A stretch of DNA of 8,963 nt from Treponema sp. (GTDB lineage Bacteria > Spirochaetota > Spirochaetia > Treponematales > Breznakiellaceae). The stretch covers positions 1 through 8,963 of the forward strand of contig JAISOR010000109.1 of assembly GCA_031275535.1 (NCBI GenBank), read 5' to 3'. Positions 1-5,426 of this stretch are shown here, one piece after another (positions within the stretch are counted from its first letter, which is position 1; each line of letters starts with the position of its first letter). The position numbers were made by a program, and so were the translations under genes. The notes under the pieces were generated by a model. It ran no database searches. It worked only from the letters and a program-made list of their open reading frames with translations, and was not told where the DNA came from.

Positions 1-1
1 A

Positions 2-460
2 GGGGTGTGGTACGAGATCCGTACCCGCGTCAACAACCGGGAACCGCTCTTCCGCCGGTATACGGCCCTGGCGCTTTTTGCCCGGGTGTTCCGTGAAACC
101 AAGGGCCGGTTCGATTTCGAGATTCAGGGGCTGCGCCTGGAGGACGACTGGCTGCGGTTTTATATCAAGCCTGCGGACGGGCTGGAGCTCCCCGCGATCA
201 TGCAACGGCTGAAGCAGACCTTTGCCCAGCGGTACAACCGGCTGGCGGGGCGGATCGGCCACATCTGGGGGGACCGGTACTGGTCGCGGATAGTGGATGG
301 GGAGCCAGAATTGGCGGAGGAAGTGTTGGCTGGAGAACAGAATGCGGCCGGGGACCTGGGGGTTTGGAACCATGGGGTCAGCCCCCATGGCGGAAAACCG
401 GCGGTCAAAGCCGCTTTTCCCCCCAAATCCCCCCTTCTTCCGGCCCCCGCCCCCGGCTAA
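2..460 (+). CDS. REP-associated (Y1-like) transposase relative, 5' end outside window
   Basis: This is the C-terminal part of a protein resembling the IS200-like/REP-associated tyrosine transposase family (RAYT, Transposase_17/Y1_Tnp). The frame is open to the left window edge, so the true start lies upstream; the GTG at 5 is probably an internal Val (VWYEIRTRVNN). Family-like landmarks are the KPADG turn, the helix IMQRLKQTFAQRYNRL and GHIWGDRYWSRIV. Where active Y1 enzymes carry the metal-binding His-x-His just before the KPxDG segment, this protein reads DDWLRFYIKP with no histidines, so the HUH site looks lost. The usual tail around an NPVRA-type helix is not recognisable. Instead, residues after about 105 are a Gly/Pro-rich tail (GVSPHGG, FPPKSP) over a DNA hairpin at 370-390. 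It is probably not an active nuclease of the classical type, or acts only as a DNA-binding protein. A second copy lies inverted at the right end. Confidence 0.7.
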   Translation, partial: GVWYEIRTRVNNREPLFRRYTALALFARVFRETKGRFDFEIQGLRLEDDWLRFYIKPADGLELPAIMQRLKQTFAQRYNRLAGRIGHIWGDRYWSRIVDGEPELAEEVLAGEQNAAGDLGVWNHGVSPHGGKPAVKAAFPPKSPLLPAPAPG

Positions 461-579
461 ACCCCGGAAATCCGCCCCGGAAGCCGAGCAAGCCGCCATT
501 TCCGTCCCAAACAGAGACCCCCAGGGGGAAAGATCCGTCCTCACCGGCAGAAACCCTGAAGGGTGGGTCAAGTTTAGCC
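194..579 (+). repeat. Left copy of long inverted repeat (transposase-like gene 3' part plus downstream DNA)
   Basis: From GCGATCATGCA at 194 to GGGTCAAGTTTAGCC at 565-579, this strand aligns closely with the reverse complement of 8575-8963, with scattered substitutions. The similarity continues about 120 bp beyond the stop codon at 458-460 and then ends abruptly in both copies after GTTTAGCC. That is the behaviour of a repeat-unit boundary rather than of coding conservation. The right copy runs off the window, so the repeat is probably longer than seen. Confidence 0.85.
370..390. repeat. REP-like hairpin inside the transposase-like reading frame
   Basis: An 8-bp perfect stem (CCATGGGG at 370-377, CCCCATGG at 383-390) closes a 5-nt loop, TCAGC. 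It is translated as part of the HGVSPHGG tail. The GGGGTCAG core recurs in intergenic REP-like units at 2604-2611, 2636-2643 and 2667-2674. The inverted right-hand copy keeps a shorter version of the stem (8769-8774 with 8780-8785). Confidence 0.65.
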
Positions 580-624
580 TAAGGGGCGGGGCGTAAGAAG
601 TTTGCTGGCAATGCCGCCCTCCCC
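461..624. other. Intergenic tail of left repeat, then short spacer before the nadE stop
   Basis: The stretch 461-579 is the non-coding continuation of the repeat. The remaining 45 bases up to the nadE stop (complement of TCA at 625-627) are GC-rich. I see no clear rho-independent terminator for either convergent gene, as there is no GC hairpin followed by a T-run on either strand. Confidence 0.5.
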
Positions 625-2436
625 TCAGGTCTCATATACCATCCGGGCTATAGGCATACGCCGGCCCATGCCAAAGGCCCGGGGGGACACCTTGAGGACC
701 GGCGGGGCCTGGCGGCGTTTGAATTCCGCCCGGGCCGCGGTTTTGATGATCCGGGCGGCGAGCCCGGCGTCCCAGCCCTGTTTGGCGATTTCGGCGCCGT
801 TCAGGTTGTCGAAGAGGTAGAGCCGGAGGATCGCGTCCAGTTCCTCGTAGGGGGGGAGGCTGTCCTGGTCCTTCTGGTTGGGCCGGAGCTCCGCCGAAGG
901 GGGCTTGGCGATGATCGCCTCGGGGATGACCGCCTTTCCCCCCACGGCCCGGGCGTTGATCCGCCGGCAGAGGGCGAAAACCTCGGTTTTGAAAAGATCC
1001 CCGATGGGGGCCAGGGCGCCGGCCATGTCCCCGTAGAGGGTGCAGTATCCCATGGCAAGCTCGCTCTTGTTCCCCGTGGCGAGGAGCATGGACCCGAATT
1101 TATTGGAATAGGCCATGAGCAGGGTCCCCCGGATCCGGGCCTGAAGGTTTTCTTCCGCCAGGTCAAAGGGCCGGTGCTCAAAAACTTCCTCCAGGCTGGA
1201 CAAAAAACCCGTAAAAACCGGCTCTATAGGCAGGGTGTGGAGGCGTATCCCCAGATTGTCCGCCAGATCCGCCGCGTCGTCCCGGGAGCCCTGGGAGGAA
1301 AACCGGGAAGGCATACTGAAACACACCACCCGGTCCTTTCCCACGGCCTTTACCGCGAGGTAGGCCGCCAGGGCCGAATCGATCCCCCCGGAAAGCCCCA
1401 GGTGGACCCGGCTGAATCCGCACTTCTTCATATAATCCCGGATACCCAAAACCAGGGCGTCTTCCAGCACGTCCAGCTCCTCCCCGGAGAGGCCAACCGC
1501 ATAGGGGTCTTCCCCGGGTTTTTCCGGCGCTTTTTCCCGTAACGGCTGATCCCCTGGCAGCCTGTTGGGCTCGTGGATTTTTGCGCCTCCGGCGGCGCAA
1601 AAATCCCGGTTATCGGGGCTGTTTTGGGGTTTTACGGGGGAAGCGCGGCAAACCCCCGCATCCCAGGTGACCAGCTCCTCCACAAAGGCCCGGGCGCCCG
1701 CCCCCAGGAAGCAGCCCTCCCCGGAGCCGGCGGGTTCCGGGGCCACGATAAAGGACCGGCCGTCAAAGATGATGGAATCGTTGGCCCCGACGGCGTTAAT
1801 GTATATCAGGGGGATGTTCCCCCGGCGGCTTATCCGTTCCGCCAGGCTCCGGCGGACCTTGAGTTTCCCCGCCACATAGGGGGAAGCCGAAGGCACGCAG
1901 AGGAGGCTTATCCCCTGGTCCAGGAGCTGCCGTACCGGGTCCTTTATATAGACGGTTCCGGGGGTTTCGGTTTCCCGCCACACGTCTTCGCAGATCGCCA
2001 CCCCGATCCGTTCCCCCTTCCACTCAAAAACCGACCATTTCCGGGCGCTTTCAAAGTTCCGGGCCTCGTCAAACACATCGTAGGTGGGGAGCAGGGTTTT
2101 GACCTGTTCAAAAACCAGGCGTCCCCCCAGGATGATGCCGTACATATTCACCAGGGCCTTCCCCACGGAATCGGGGTTCCGGCTCACAAACCCCACCCCC
2201 ACCGCAAGGCCCGGAGGCAGCTCCCGCTGGAGGATCCGCAGGGTCCTGATGTTCATCTCCACAAAGCAGTCCTGGTCCAACAGGTCCATGGGGGGATACC
2301 CACAGACCGCCAATTCGGGAAAAAGCACCAGATCCGCCCCTTCCTTCTCCGCCCGCCCGGCGAATTCCAGGATCTTCGCCCGGTTTCCGGAAAAATCCCC
2401 GATGGTAGAATTAATCTGAGCTATGGAAATACGCAT
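625..2436 (-). CDS. nadE: Glutamine-dependent NAD+ synthetase
   Basis: This enzyme converts deamido-NAD+ (nicotinic acid adenine dinucleotide) to NAD+ using ATP and ammonia from glutamine, the last step of NAD biosynthesis in the cytoplasm. The N-terminal nitrilase-fold glutaminase domain (residues about 1-258) shows the Glu-Lys-Cys triad: E41 in FPELAVCGYPP, K113 in EQVKTLLPTYDVF and C149 in GVAICEDVW. The C-terminal synthetase domain (about 312-600) has the ATP pyrophosphatase loop LGLSGGIDSA (349-354), LATGNKSELAMGY (about 452-464), and the family's PSAELRPNQKDQDSLPPY segment. Its 603 residues are slightly more than is usual for two-domain enzymes. The excess is a low-complexity interdomain linker (about 260-310) carrying a DNA palindrome at 1575-1606. 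The ATG at 2434-2436 is well placed, because MRISIAQIN is the expected first strand, but the ribosome binding site is weak (TTGGG about 6 nt upstream). It is transcribed divergently from the YmdB-like gene. Confidence 0.95.
   Translation of the reverse strand: MRISIAQINSTIGDFSGNRAKILEFAGRAEKEGADLVLFPELAVCGYPPMDLLDQDCFVEMNIRTLRILQRELPPGLAVGVGFVSRNPDSVGKALVNMYGIILGGRLVFEQVKTLLPTYDVFDEARNFESARKWSVFEWKGERIGVAICEDVWRETETPGTVYIKDPVRQLLDQGISLLCVPSASPYVAGKLKVRRSLAERISRRGNIPLIYINAVGANDSIIFDGRSFIVAPEPAGSGEGCFLGAGARAFVEELVTWDAGVCRASPVKPQNSPDNRDFCAAGGAKIHEPNRLPGDQPLREKAPEKPGEDPYAVGLSGEELDVLEDALVLGIRDYMKKCGFSRVHLGLSGGIDSALAAYLAVKAVGKDRVVCFSMPSRFSSQGSRDDAADLADNLGIRLHTLPIEPVFTGFLSSLEEVFEHRPFDLAEENLQARIRGTLLMAYSNKFGSMLLATGNKSELAMGYCTLYGDMAGALAPIGDLFKTEVFALCRRINARAVGGKAVIPEAIIAKPPSAELRPNQKDQDSLPPYEELDAILRLYLFDNLNGAEIAKQGWDAGLAARIIKTAARAEFKRRQAPPVLKVSPRAFGMGRRMPIARMVYET
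1575..1606. repeat. Palindromic element inside nadE (interdomain linker)
   Basis: A perfect 13-bp inverted repeat (GGATTTTTGCGCC at 1575-1587, GGCGCAAAAATCC at 1594-1606) surrounds a 6-nt loop, TCCGGC. On the coding strand it is translated in frame as about residues 277-287 (RDFCAAGGAKI) within the linker joining the glutaminase and synthetase domains. The flanking residues are also low complexity. It looks like a small palindromic repeat tolerated in frame, similar in principle to Rickettsia palindromic elements; that comparison is inference. Confidence 0.65.
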
Positions 2437-2451
2437 ACTAACCCAAGCCTA

Positions 2452-2457
2452 TCATAC
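2452..2457 (-). promoter_or_regulatory. Possible -10 element for nadE
   Basis: On the minus strand, TATGAT lies 15 nt before the nadE start codon. No convincing -35 hexamer is found at the right spacing, so this is a weak call based on the -10-like hexamer and its position only. Confidence 0.3.
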
Positions 2458-2537
2458 TATGGGAAACTCTGGAAATCCCGGTTCCGGTAAATTCAGGATA
2501 AACGCATGGAAATCTTTATCATGCTGTTTTGGGCGCA

Positions 2538-2574
2538 TCCGGCCGCATCGAACCTCCGGTTCGCCGCGGCCGGA
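2538..2574. repeat. REP-like two-part hairpin
   Basis: The outer stem is TCCGGCCGC at 2538-2546 with GCGGCCGGA at 2566-2574 (9 bp perfect). After a 2x2 internal loop comes an inner stem, CGAACC at 2549-2554 with GGTTCG at 2558-2563, capped by a TCC loop. The core GAACCTCCGGTTC is identical to the core at the centre of the large palindrome near 8409, so the two belong to the same repeat family. Confidence 0.7.
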
Positions 2575-2598
2575 CCGGGCTTTCCGCTCCAATTCCTC

Positions 2599-2700
2599 GT
2601 ACCGGGGTCAGGCACCACCGCTACAGGTAGCGCCTGGGGTCAGACCCTACCCCCGTATCTAGTACCGGGGTCAGGCTCCTCCTCTTCAGACCCCGGTACT
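2599..2700. repeat. REP-like cluster with GGGGTCAG units
   Basis: Three GGGGTCAG units lie within 102 bp (2604, 2636, 2667). The third forms a perfect 12-bp stem, AGTACCGGGGTC at 2661-2672 with GACCCCGGTACT at 2689-2700, around a 16-nt loop. CGCTAC at 2619-2624 and GTAGCG at 2627-2632 form another 6-bp stem, and GGGTCAGACCC at 2637-2647 is itself palindromic. Such units are typical targets of REP-associated transposases, and the same core occurs in the transposase-like frame at 370-390. Confidence 0.65.
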
Positions 2701-2781
2701 GCGGGATTTCCGCTTCAATCCCTTGCGCGTTCACGGGGGGAGCCTTTCTTCCCTTCCATGATAACGGTAAACAGGCGCGCC

Positions 2782-2810
2782 TTTCCCAAAACCCGGTTGG
2801 TTTTGGGAAA
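2782..2810. repeat. TTTCCCAAAA hairpin, copy 1
   Basis: A perfect 12-bp stem (TTTCCCAAAACC at 2782-2793, GGTTTTGGGAAA at 2799-2810) has a CGGTT loop and is followed by ACCTCA. A closely similar hairpin, including the trailing CCTCA, is at 8251-8277, and a degenerate, oppositely oriented one is at 4304-4325. It sits upstream of the YmdB-like promoter and could instead end a transcript entering from the left. Confidence 0.6.
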
Positions 2811-2853
2811 ACCTCAGGCTGTATGCGGTTCTATGCGGCTGCCCCGGCAGTCA

Positions 2854-2883
2854 TTGACGGATACCGGAGAAACGGTATATAAA
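2854..2883 (+). promoter_or_regulatory. Sigma70-type promoter for the YmdB-like gene
   Basis: A -35 element TTGACG (2854-2859, five of six consensus bases) is followed, after 18 bp, by TATAAA (2878-2883, five of six). Transcription would start near 2890, giving a leader of about 20 nt. The ribosome binding site AAGGG at 2901-2905 lies 6 nt before the ATG at 2912. Confidence 0.6.
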
Positions 2884-2911
2884 CAGGACGAGGGGTAACG
2901 AAGGGTAGTTT

Positions 2912-3793
2912 ATGGGTTTAGTACGGGCGGTCATGATAGGCGATGTGGTAGGCGATCCGGGGCTGGAAGTTCTGGAGGAAAGACTCCCCGGTCTTATCCG
3001 GGAACAGGGGGCGGACTTCGTGGTGGTAAACGGGGAGAACGCCGCCGATGGTTTCGGCATGACCGGGCTTACCCTTAATCGAATCCTGGCAGCCGGGGCG
3101 GATGTGGTCAGCTCCGGGAACCATGTCTGGGAGAAGCGGGAGTTCTGGCCCCTGCTGGAGGGGGAACGGCGGATGCTCCGCCCGGCAAACTACCCCGCCG
3201 GCGCTCCGGGCCGCGGCTGGGTGGAGATAAAAAAGGACCGGAAAAACGCCCCCGGTTCCCCGATCTCCTGGCTGGTGATAAACCTTCAGGGCCGGGACTT
3301 CATGCCGGCGGTGGACTGTCCCTTTCAGGCCTTTGACGCCATCACCGGCAGCCGGGGGGATCCCCCGCCGGGGCCGGAGAGCCCCCCATGTGAAGCCGGC
3401 GCGGGGAGAAACGGCGGGGGGCCCGCTTTCCCCCCAAACCAGCCGCGTCCTATCCTGCTGGTGGATTTCCACGCCGAGGCTACCCGGGAAAAGGAATCCC
3501 TCGCCTTTTACCTTGACGGCAGGGCCAGCCTGGTCGCGGGAACCCATACCCATGTCCAGACCGCGGACGAACGGATCCTGCCCCGGGGCACCGCCTATAT
3601 CACCGACCTGGGCATGACCGGCGCGGGAAACGGGATCATCGGGATGGATCCCCAAATCTGCCTGAACCGGGTCAAAACCCAGATCGCCTACCGGATGGAA
3701 TGCGCCAAGGGCCCCGCCCTGATCCAGGGCGTTATCGCGGAGATAGATCAGGAAACCGGGCGCGCGGTTTCCGTTAAACGGATCAACCGGTAA
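2912..3793 (+). CDS. YmdB-family metallophosphoesterase (2',3'-cyclic nucleotide phosphodiesterase family)
   Basis: This belongs to the bacterial YmdB/DR1281 family of calcineurin-like phosphoesterases (TIGR00282 type), cytoplasmic di-metal enzymes active on 2',3'-cyclic nucleotides and linked to RNA turnover in Bacillus. The full ligand set is visible: D11 in IGDVVGD, E42 and N43 in VNGENAADG, N70 with catalytic H71 in SGNHVW, H187 in VDFHAEAT, and H212 and H214 in GTHTHVQTAD. GMTG follows at about 234-237. It has 293 residues, against about 264 for typical members. The difference is explained by a Gly/Pro-rich insertion at residues about 146-178, placed immediately before the VDFHAEAT strand, with conserved spacing on either side. 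AAGGG and a clear promoter support the ATG. Its stop overlaps the converging downstream gene by 11 bp. The fold and family are firm, but the substrate in this organism is not known. Confidence 0.93.
   Translation: MGLVRAVMIGDVVGDPGLEVLEERLPGLIREQGADFVVVNGENAADGFGMTGLTLNRILAAGADVVSSGNHVWEKREFWPLLEGERRMLRPANYPAGAPGRGWVEIKKDRKNAPGSPISWLVINLQGRDFMPAVDCPFQAFDAITGSRGDPPPGPESPPCEAGAGRNGGGPAFPPNQPRPILLVDFHAEATREKESLAFYLDGRASLVAGTHTHVQTADERILPRGTAYITDLGMTGAGNGIIGMDPQICLNRVKTQIAYRMECAKGPALIQGVIAEIDQETGRAVSVKRINR
3347..3445 (+). repeat. In-frame repeat-like insertion in the YmdB-like gene
   Basis: About 33 extra codons (residues 146-178) interrupt the phosphoesterase between INLQGR...FDAITG and the VDFHAEAT strand. 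The DNA contains AGCCCCCCATG (3380-3390) and CCGCTTTCCCCCCAAA (3423-3438). These match AGCCCCCATG (380-389) and CCGCTTTTCCCCCCAAA in the tail of the transposase-like repeat, in the same order and on the same strand. The peptides also agree (FPPNQP here, FPPNPP in one frame of the repeat). It also contains the palindrome GGGGGATCCCCC. Derivation from the repeat is inference from these short matches. Confidence 0.45.
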
Positions 3794-4247
3794 TTTCCCC
3801 GCCGGGCCCCCTGGTCAAAAAGGGGATCAGTTTTTTCCCCTCCTTGTCCGCTTCCGCCAACAGCTCCGTTGCGGTTTCCGGGGCCCCGGGATCCCCGTAG
3901 CGGATTGCCAGCACCGGCGGCTGATAGGCCAGGATTTTTTTCCACCACCGTTGCTCAAAACGAAGCTCCGCCGTGAGGATCCTGTCCAGGGGGATAAAGA
4001 TAGTCTTCTCCTGGGGGGCCTCGCCGCCGGTGGTTATCCTGGACAGGGCCTGGAGCCACCCTTCGTGGGGAAAGTGGTGAAACCGGAAACCGCCCTCGGT
4101 GGCGATGAGGAGCCCCCAGAGGGGATAGGGATACTCAGGCCAGCCCGAAAGGTATCTCCCCAAAACAAAGGCCAGGACCTTTTCGCCCCAGCGTTTTTCA
4201 TATTCCGTCCAGAATTCCGTTCGGCTTTGTTCTTTTTTTTTCGCCAT
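3783..4247 (-). CDS. Uncharacterised 154-residue protein
   Basis: I do not recognise this protein. It is soluble-looking: there is no signal peptide or membrane helix. It has a very basic N-terminus (MAKKKEQSRTEFW), many aromatic residues (WPEYPYPLWGLL, FRFHHFPHEGWLQAL, FEQRWWKKILAYQPP) and a charged C-terminus. The ATG at 4245-4247 is preceded by a clear GGAG 6 nt upstream, which supports the start and expression. It converges on the YmdB-like gene and their 3' ends overlap by 11 bp, leaving no room for an intergenic terminator. Codon use resembles the neighbours. It may be a spirochaete-restricted conserved hypothetical. The aromatic-rich pattern hints at a small alpha/beta ligand-binding fold, but no function is supportable. 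Confidence 0.8.
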   Translation of the reverse strand: MAKKKEQSRTEFWTEYEKRWGEKVLAFVLGRYLSGWPEYPYPLWGLLIATEGGFRFHHFPHEGWLQALSRITTGGEAPQEKTIFIPLDRILTAELRFEQRWWKKILAYQPPVLAIRYGDPGAPETATELLAEADKEGKKLIPFLTRGPGGEITG

Positions 4248-4303
4248 CCTTATCTCCGAAGAAGCTCCGGAAACCCGGCGAAATTTTCAGAGCTTCGAGG
4301 CTG

Positions 4304-4325
4304 TTCCAAAACCGAAGTTTTGAAA
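4304..4325. repeat. TTCCAAAAC hairpin, degenerate copy of the TTTCCCAAAA family
   Basis: TTCCAAAAC at 4304-4312 pairs with GTTTTGAAA at 4317-4325 around a CGAA loop, with one mismatch. With the preceding GAGGCTG (4297-4303) it resembles the reverse complement of the 8251-8283 hairpin plus its trailing GCCTC. This suggests an oppositely oriented copy in the divergent promoter region. Confidence 0.5.
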
Positions 4326-4356
4326 CCGCCCCATTCCCTATATTAAATCACAAATA

Positions 4357-4368
4357 TATACTAGTATC
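4357..4368. promoter_or_regulatory. AT-rich palindrome overlapping a possible -10 of the DUF4838-like gene
   Basis: TATACTAGTATA (4357-4368) is a perfect 12-bp palindrome in a markedly AT-rich patch (about 4338-4373) unlike the GC-rich surroundings. Its first half, TATACT, is a good -10 element ending 11 nt before the ATG at 4374, so the mRNA would have a very short leader or none. The -35 is poor. The palindrome could be an operator, which is inferred from symmetry only. Confidence 0.4.
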
Positions 4369-4373
4369 AATTC

Positions 4374-5426
4374 ATGATCACCCTGGATGTTTCCAAAAAT
4401 TGGATTGTCCTGTTTCCCTTCCGGATGGAGGCGGCGCGGACCGCGGGGGAGGAATTATCCCGGTGCGTCCACCTGCTCCGAAAAGCCGGGGCCCCCGCAT
4501 TAGGCGCCCCCCCGGCGGCGGACGCCCTGGGCCCTGCCCCGGCGGATTCCGTTCCCATAATGGTGCTCCACAGCGAAGAGGACGGGGAGGAAAGGAACGG
4601 TTTTGTCTGGCGGGCCGGCCAGGACCGGGTTGAAATATATGGCGATTCCGGCCGGGGGCTCTGTAACGGGGTCTACGATTTTCTTGAGGCCCTGGGCTTC
4701 AGGTGGCCGAAGCCCGGCGTGGAAAACTCCCCCCGGGGAGAGGCGGCCCGGCCCTGGCTGTTTCCCCTGGAGCGAACCCAGGGCCGGGCCGTATCCCAGG
4801 CGATCCCGGCCCGGCGGCGGATGTTCCTCTCCGGGAACCGAAAAACCCAGGAAGCCCTGATCCCCTGGGCCGCCCGGAACCGGATCGACGCGCTGGTGCT
4901 TCCCCCGGAACACGGGCGCTCTTTTTCCCCCAAAAAAACCGGTAATTCCCCGGTCCAGGGGGAGCTCCTCCCTCCCCTGGCCGCCCGATACGCCCTTTTC
5001 CCGGAAATGGGGGGCTGGACGCTTTCCCTCCTCGTGCCCCGGCGGTATTTCTATTTTCACCGGGATATTTTCCGTATGGCCGAGGGAAAACGGGTTAAGG
5101 ATTACAATTTTTGCCCCACCAATCCTGAAACCATCAGCCTCATCCGGGAGGAGGCGGAAAATCTTTTCCGATCCCATCCGGAAATCCGGGTGTTTCACCT
5201 GTGGCCCGACCGGGGCAATGAAAAAAACTGGTGCGCCTGCCCAAGCTGCCGGGCCTTTACCCCGGCGGAACAGAACCGCATCGCGGTAAACGCCGCCGCC
5301 GACGTTCTGCTGGAGATAAACCCCCGGGGGCTGCTGTCCTACTACGAAGATTCCGATGAACCGGGAAACATCGCCATACGGCCCAATATGTTTCCGGCCG
5401 GTGGGTTTATCCCTCCGCCGGATTGA
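4374..5426 (+). CDS. DUF4838-like protein (possible carbohydrate-related)
   Basis: The 350-residue product resembles DUF4838 proteins, which are often encoded near glycoside hydrolases and carry an N-terminal domain like that of alpha-glucuronidases/hexosaminidases. Supporting segments are the N-terminal strand-helix ITLDVSKNWIVL...AARTAGEELSRCV, the GLCNGVYDFLEALGFRWPKPG motif (about 94-114), NFCPTNPETISLIREEAE (about 243-260) and the HLWPDRGNEKNWCACPSC segment (about 278-295) with a Cys pair. No signal peptide is seen, so it is probably cytoplasmic. No ribosome binding site precedes the ATG, which fits a leaderless or short-leader transcript; Met18 is an alternative but would cut the conserved first strand. 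It ends early compared with many DUF4838 proteins, stopping 20 bp inside the 3' end of the converging TPR gene, so a shortened C-terminus is possible. The enzymatic role is unproven. Confidence 0.72.
   Translation: MITLDVSKNWIVLFPFRMEAARTAGEELSRCVHLLRKAGAPALGAPPAADALGPAPADSVPIMVLHSEEDGEERNGFVWRAGQDRVEIYGDSGRGLCNGVYDFLEALGFRWPKPGVENSPRGEAARPWLFPLERTQGRAVSQAIPARRRMFLSGNRKTQEALIPWAARNRIDALVLPPEHGRSFSPKKTGNSPVQGELLPPLAARYALFPEMGGWTLSLLVPRRYFYFHRDIFRMAEGKRVKDYNFCPTNPETISLIREEAENLFRSHPEIRVFHLWPDRGNEKNWCACPSCRAFTPAEQNRIAVNAAADVLLEINPRGLLSYYEDSDEPGNIAIRPNMFPAGGFIPPPD

Larger units (their letters stand above)
2437..2911. other. Divergent nadE/YmdB intergenic region rich in REP-like hairpins
   Basis: This 475-bp region separates two divergent genes. 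It holds several hairpins (2538-2574, 2619-2632, 2661-2700, 2782-2810) and a promoter for the rightward gene. Short direct repeats also occur: GTACCGGGGTCAGGC at 2599 and 2662, and TTTCCGCTYCAAT near 2581 and 2707. An open frame of 130 codons crosses it (2506-2898), but its peptide is only translated repeat (PGSG, SSSS), so I do not call a gene. Confidence 0.7.

Noticed and set aside
1573..2490. Long plus-strand open frame of 305 codons opposite nadE.
   Set aside because: It is antisense to a clear enzyme gene in GC-rich DNA, where stop codons are rare in such frames. Its composition is low complexity and no domain is visible.
2599..2700. Possible CRISPR-like array because of repeated GTACCGGGGTCAGG units.
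   Set aside because: There are only two full direct copies, the third unit is inverted, spacing is uneven and no cas gene is present; it fits REP-like units instead.
2506..2898. Open frame of 130 codons in the nadE/YmdB intergenic region.
   Set aside because: The peptide is translated repeat (PGSG, SSSS, repeated PLQ), the frame crosses four hairpins and the promoter of the next gene, there is no convincing ribosome binding site, and no family is recognisable.
2918..3655. Minus-strand open frame of 245 codons opposite the YmdB-like gene.
   Set aside because: The plus strand carries the full metal-ligand set of a known enzyme family. The antisense frame shows no motif or start signal.
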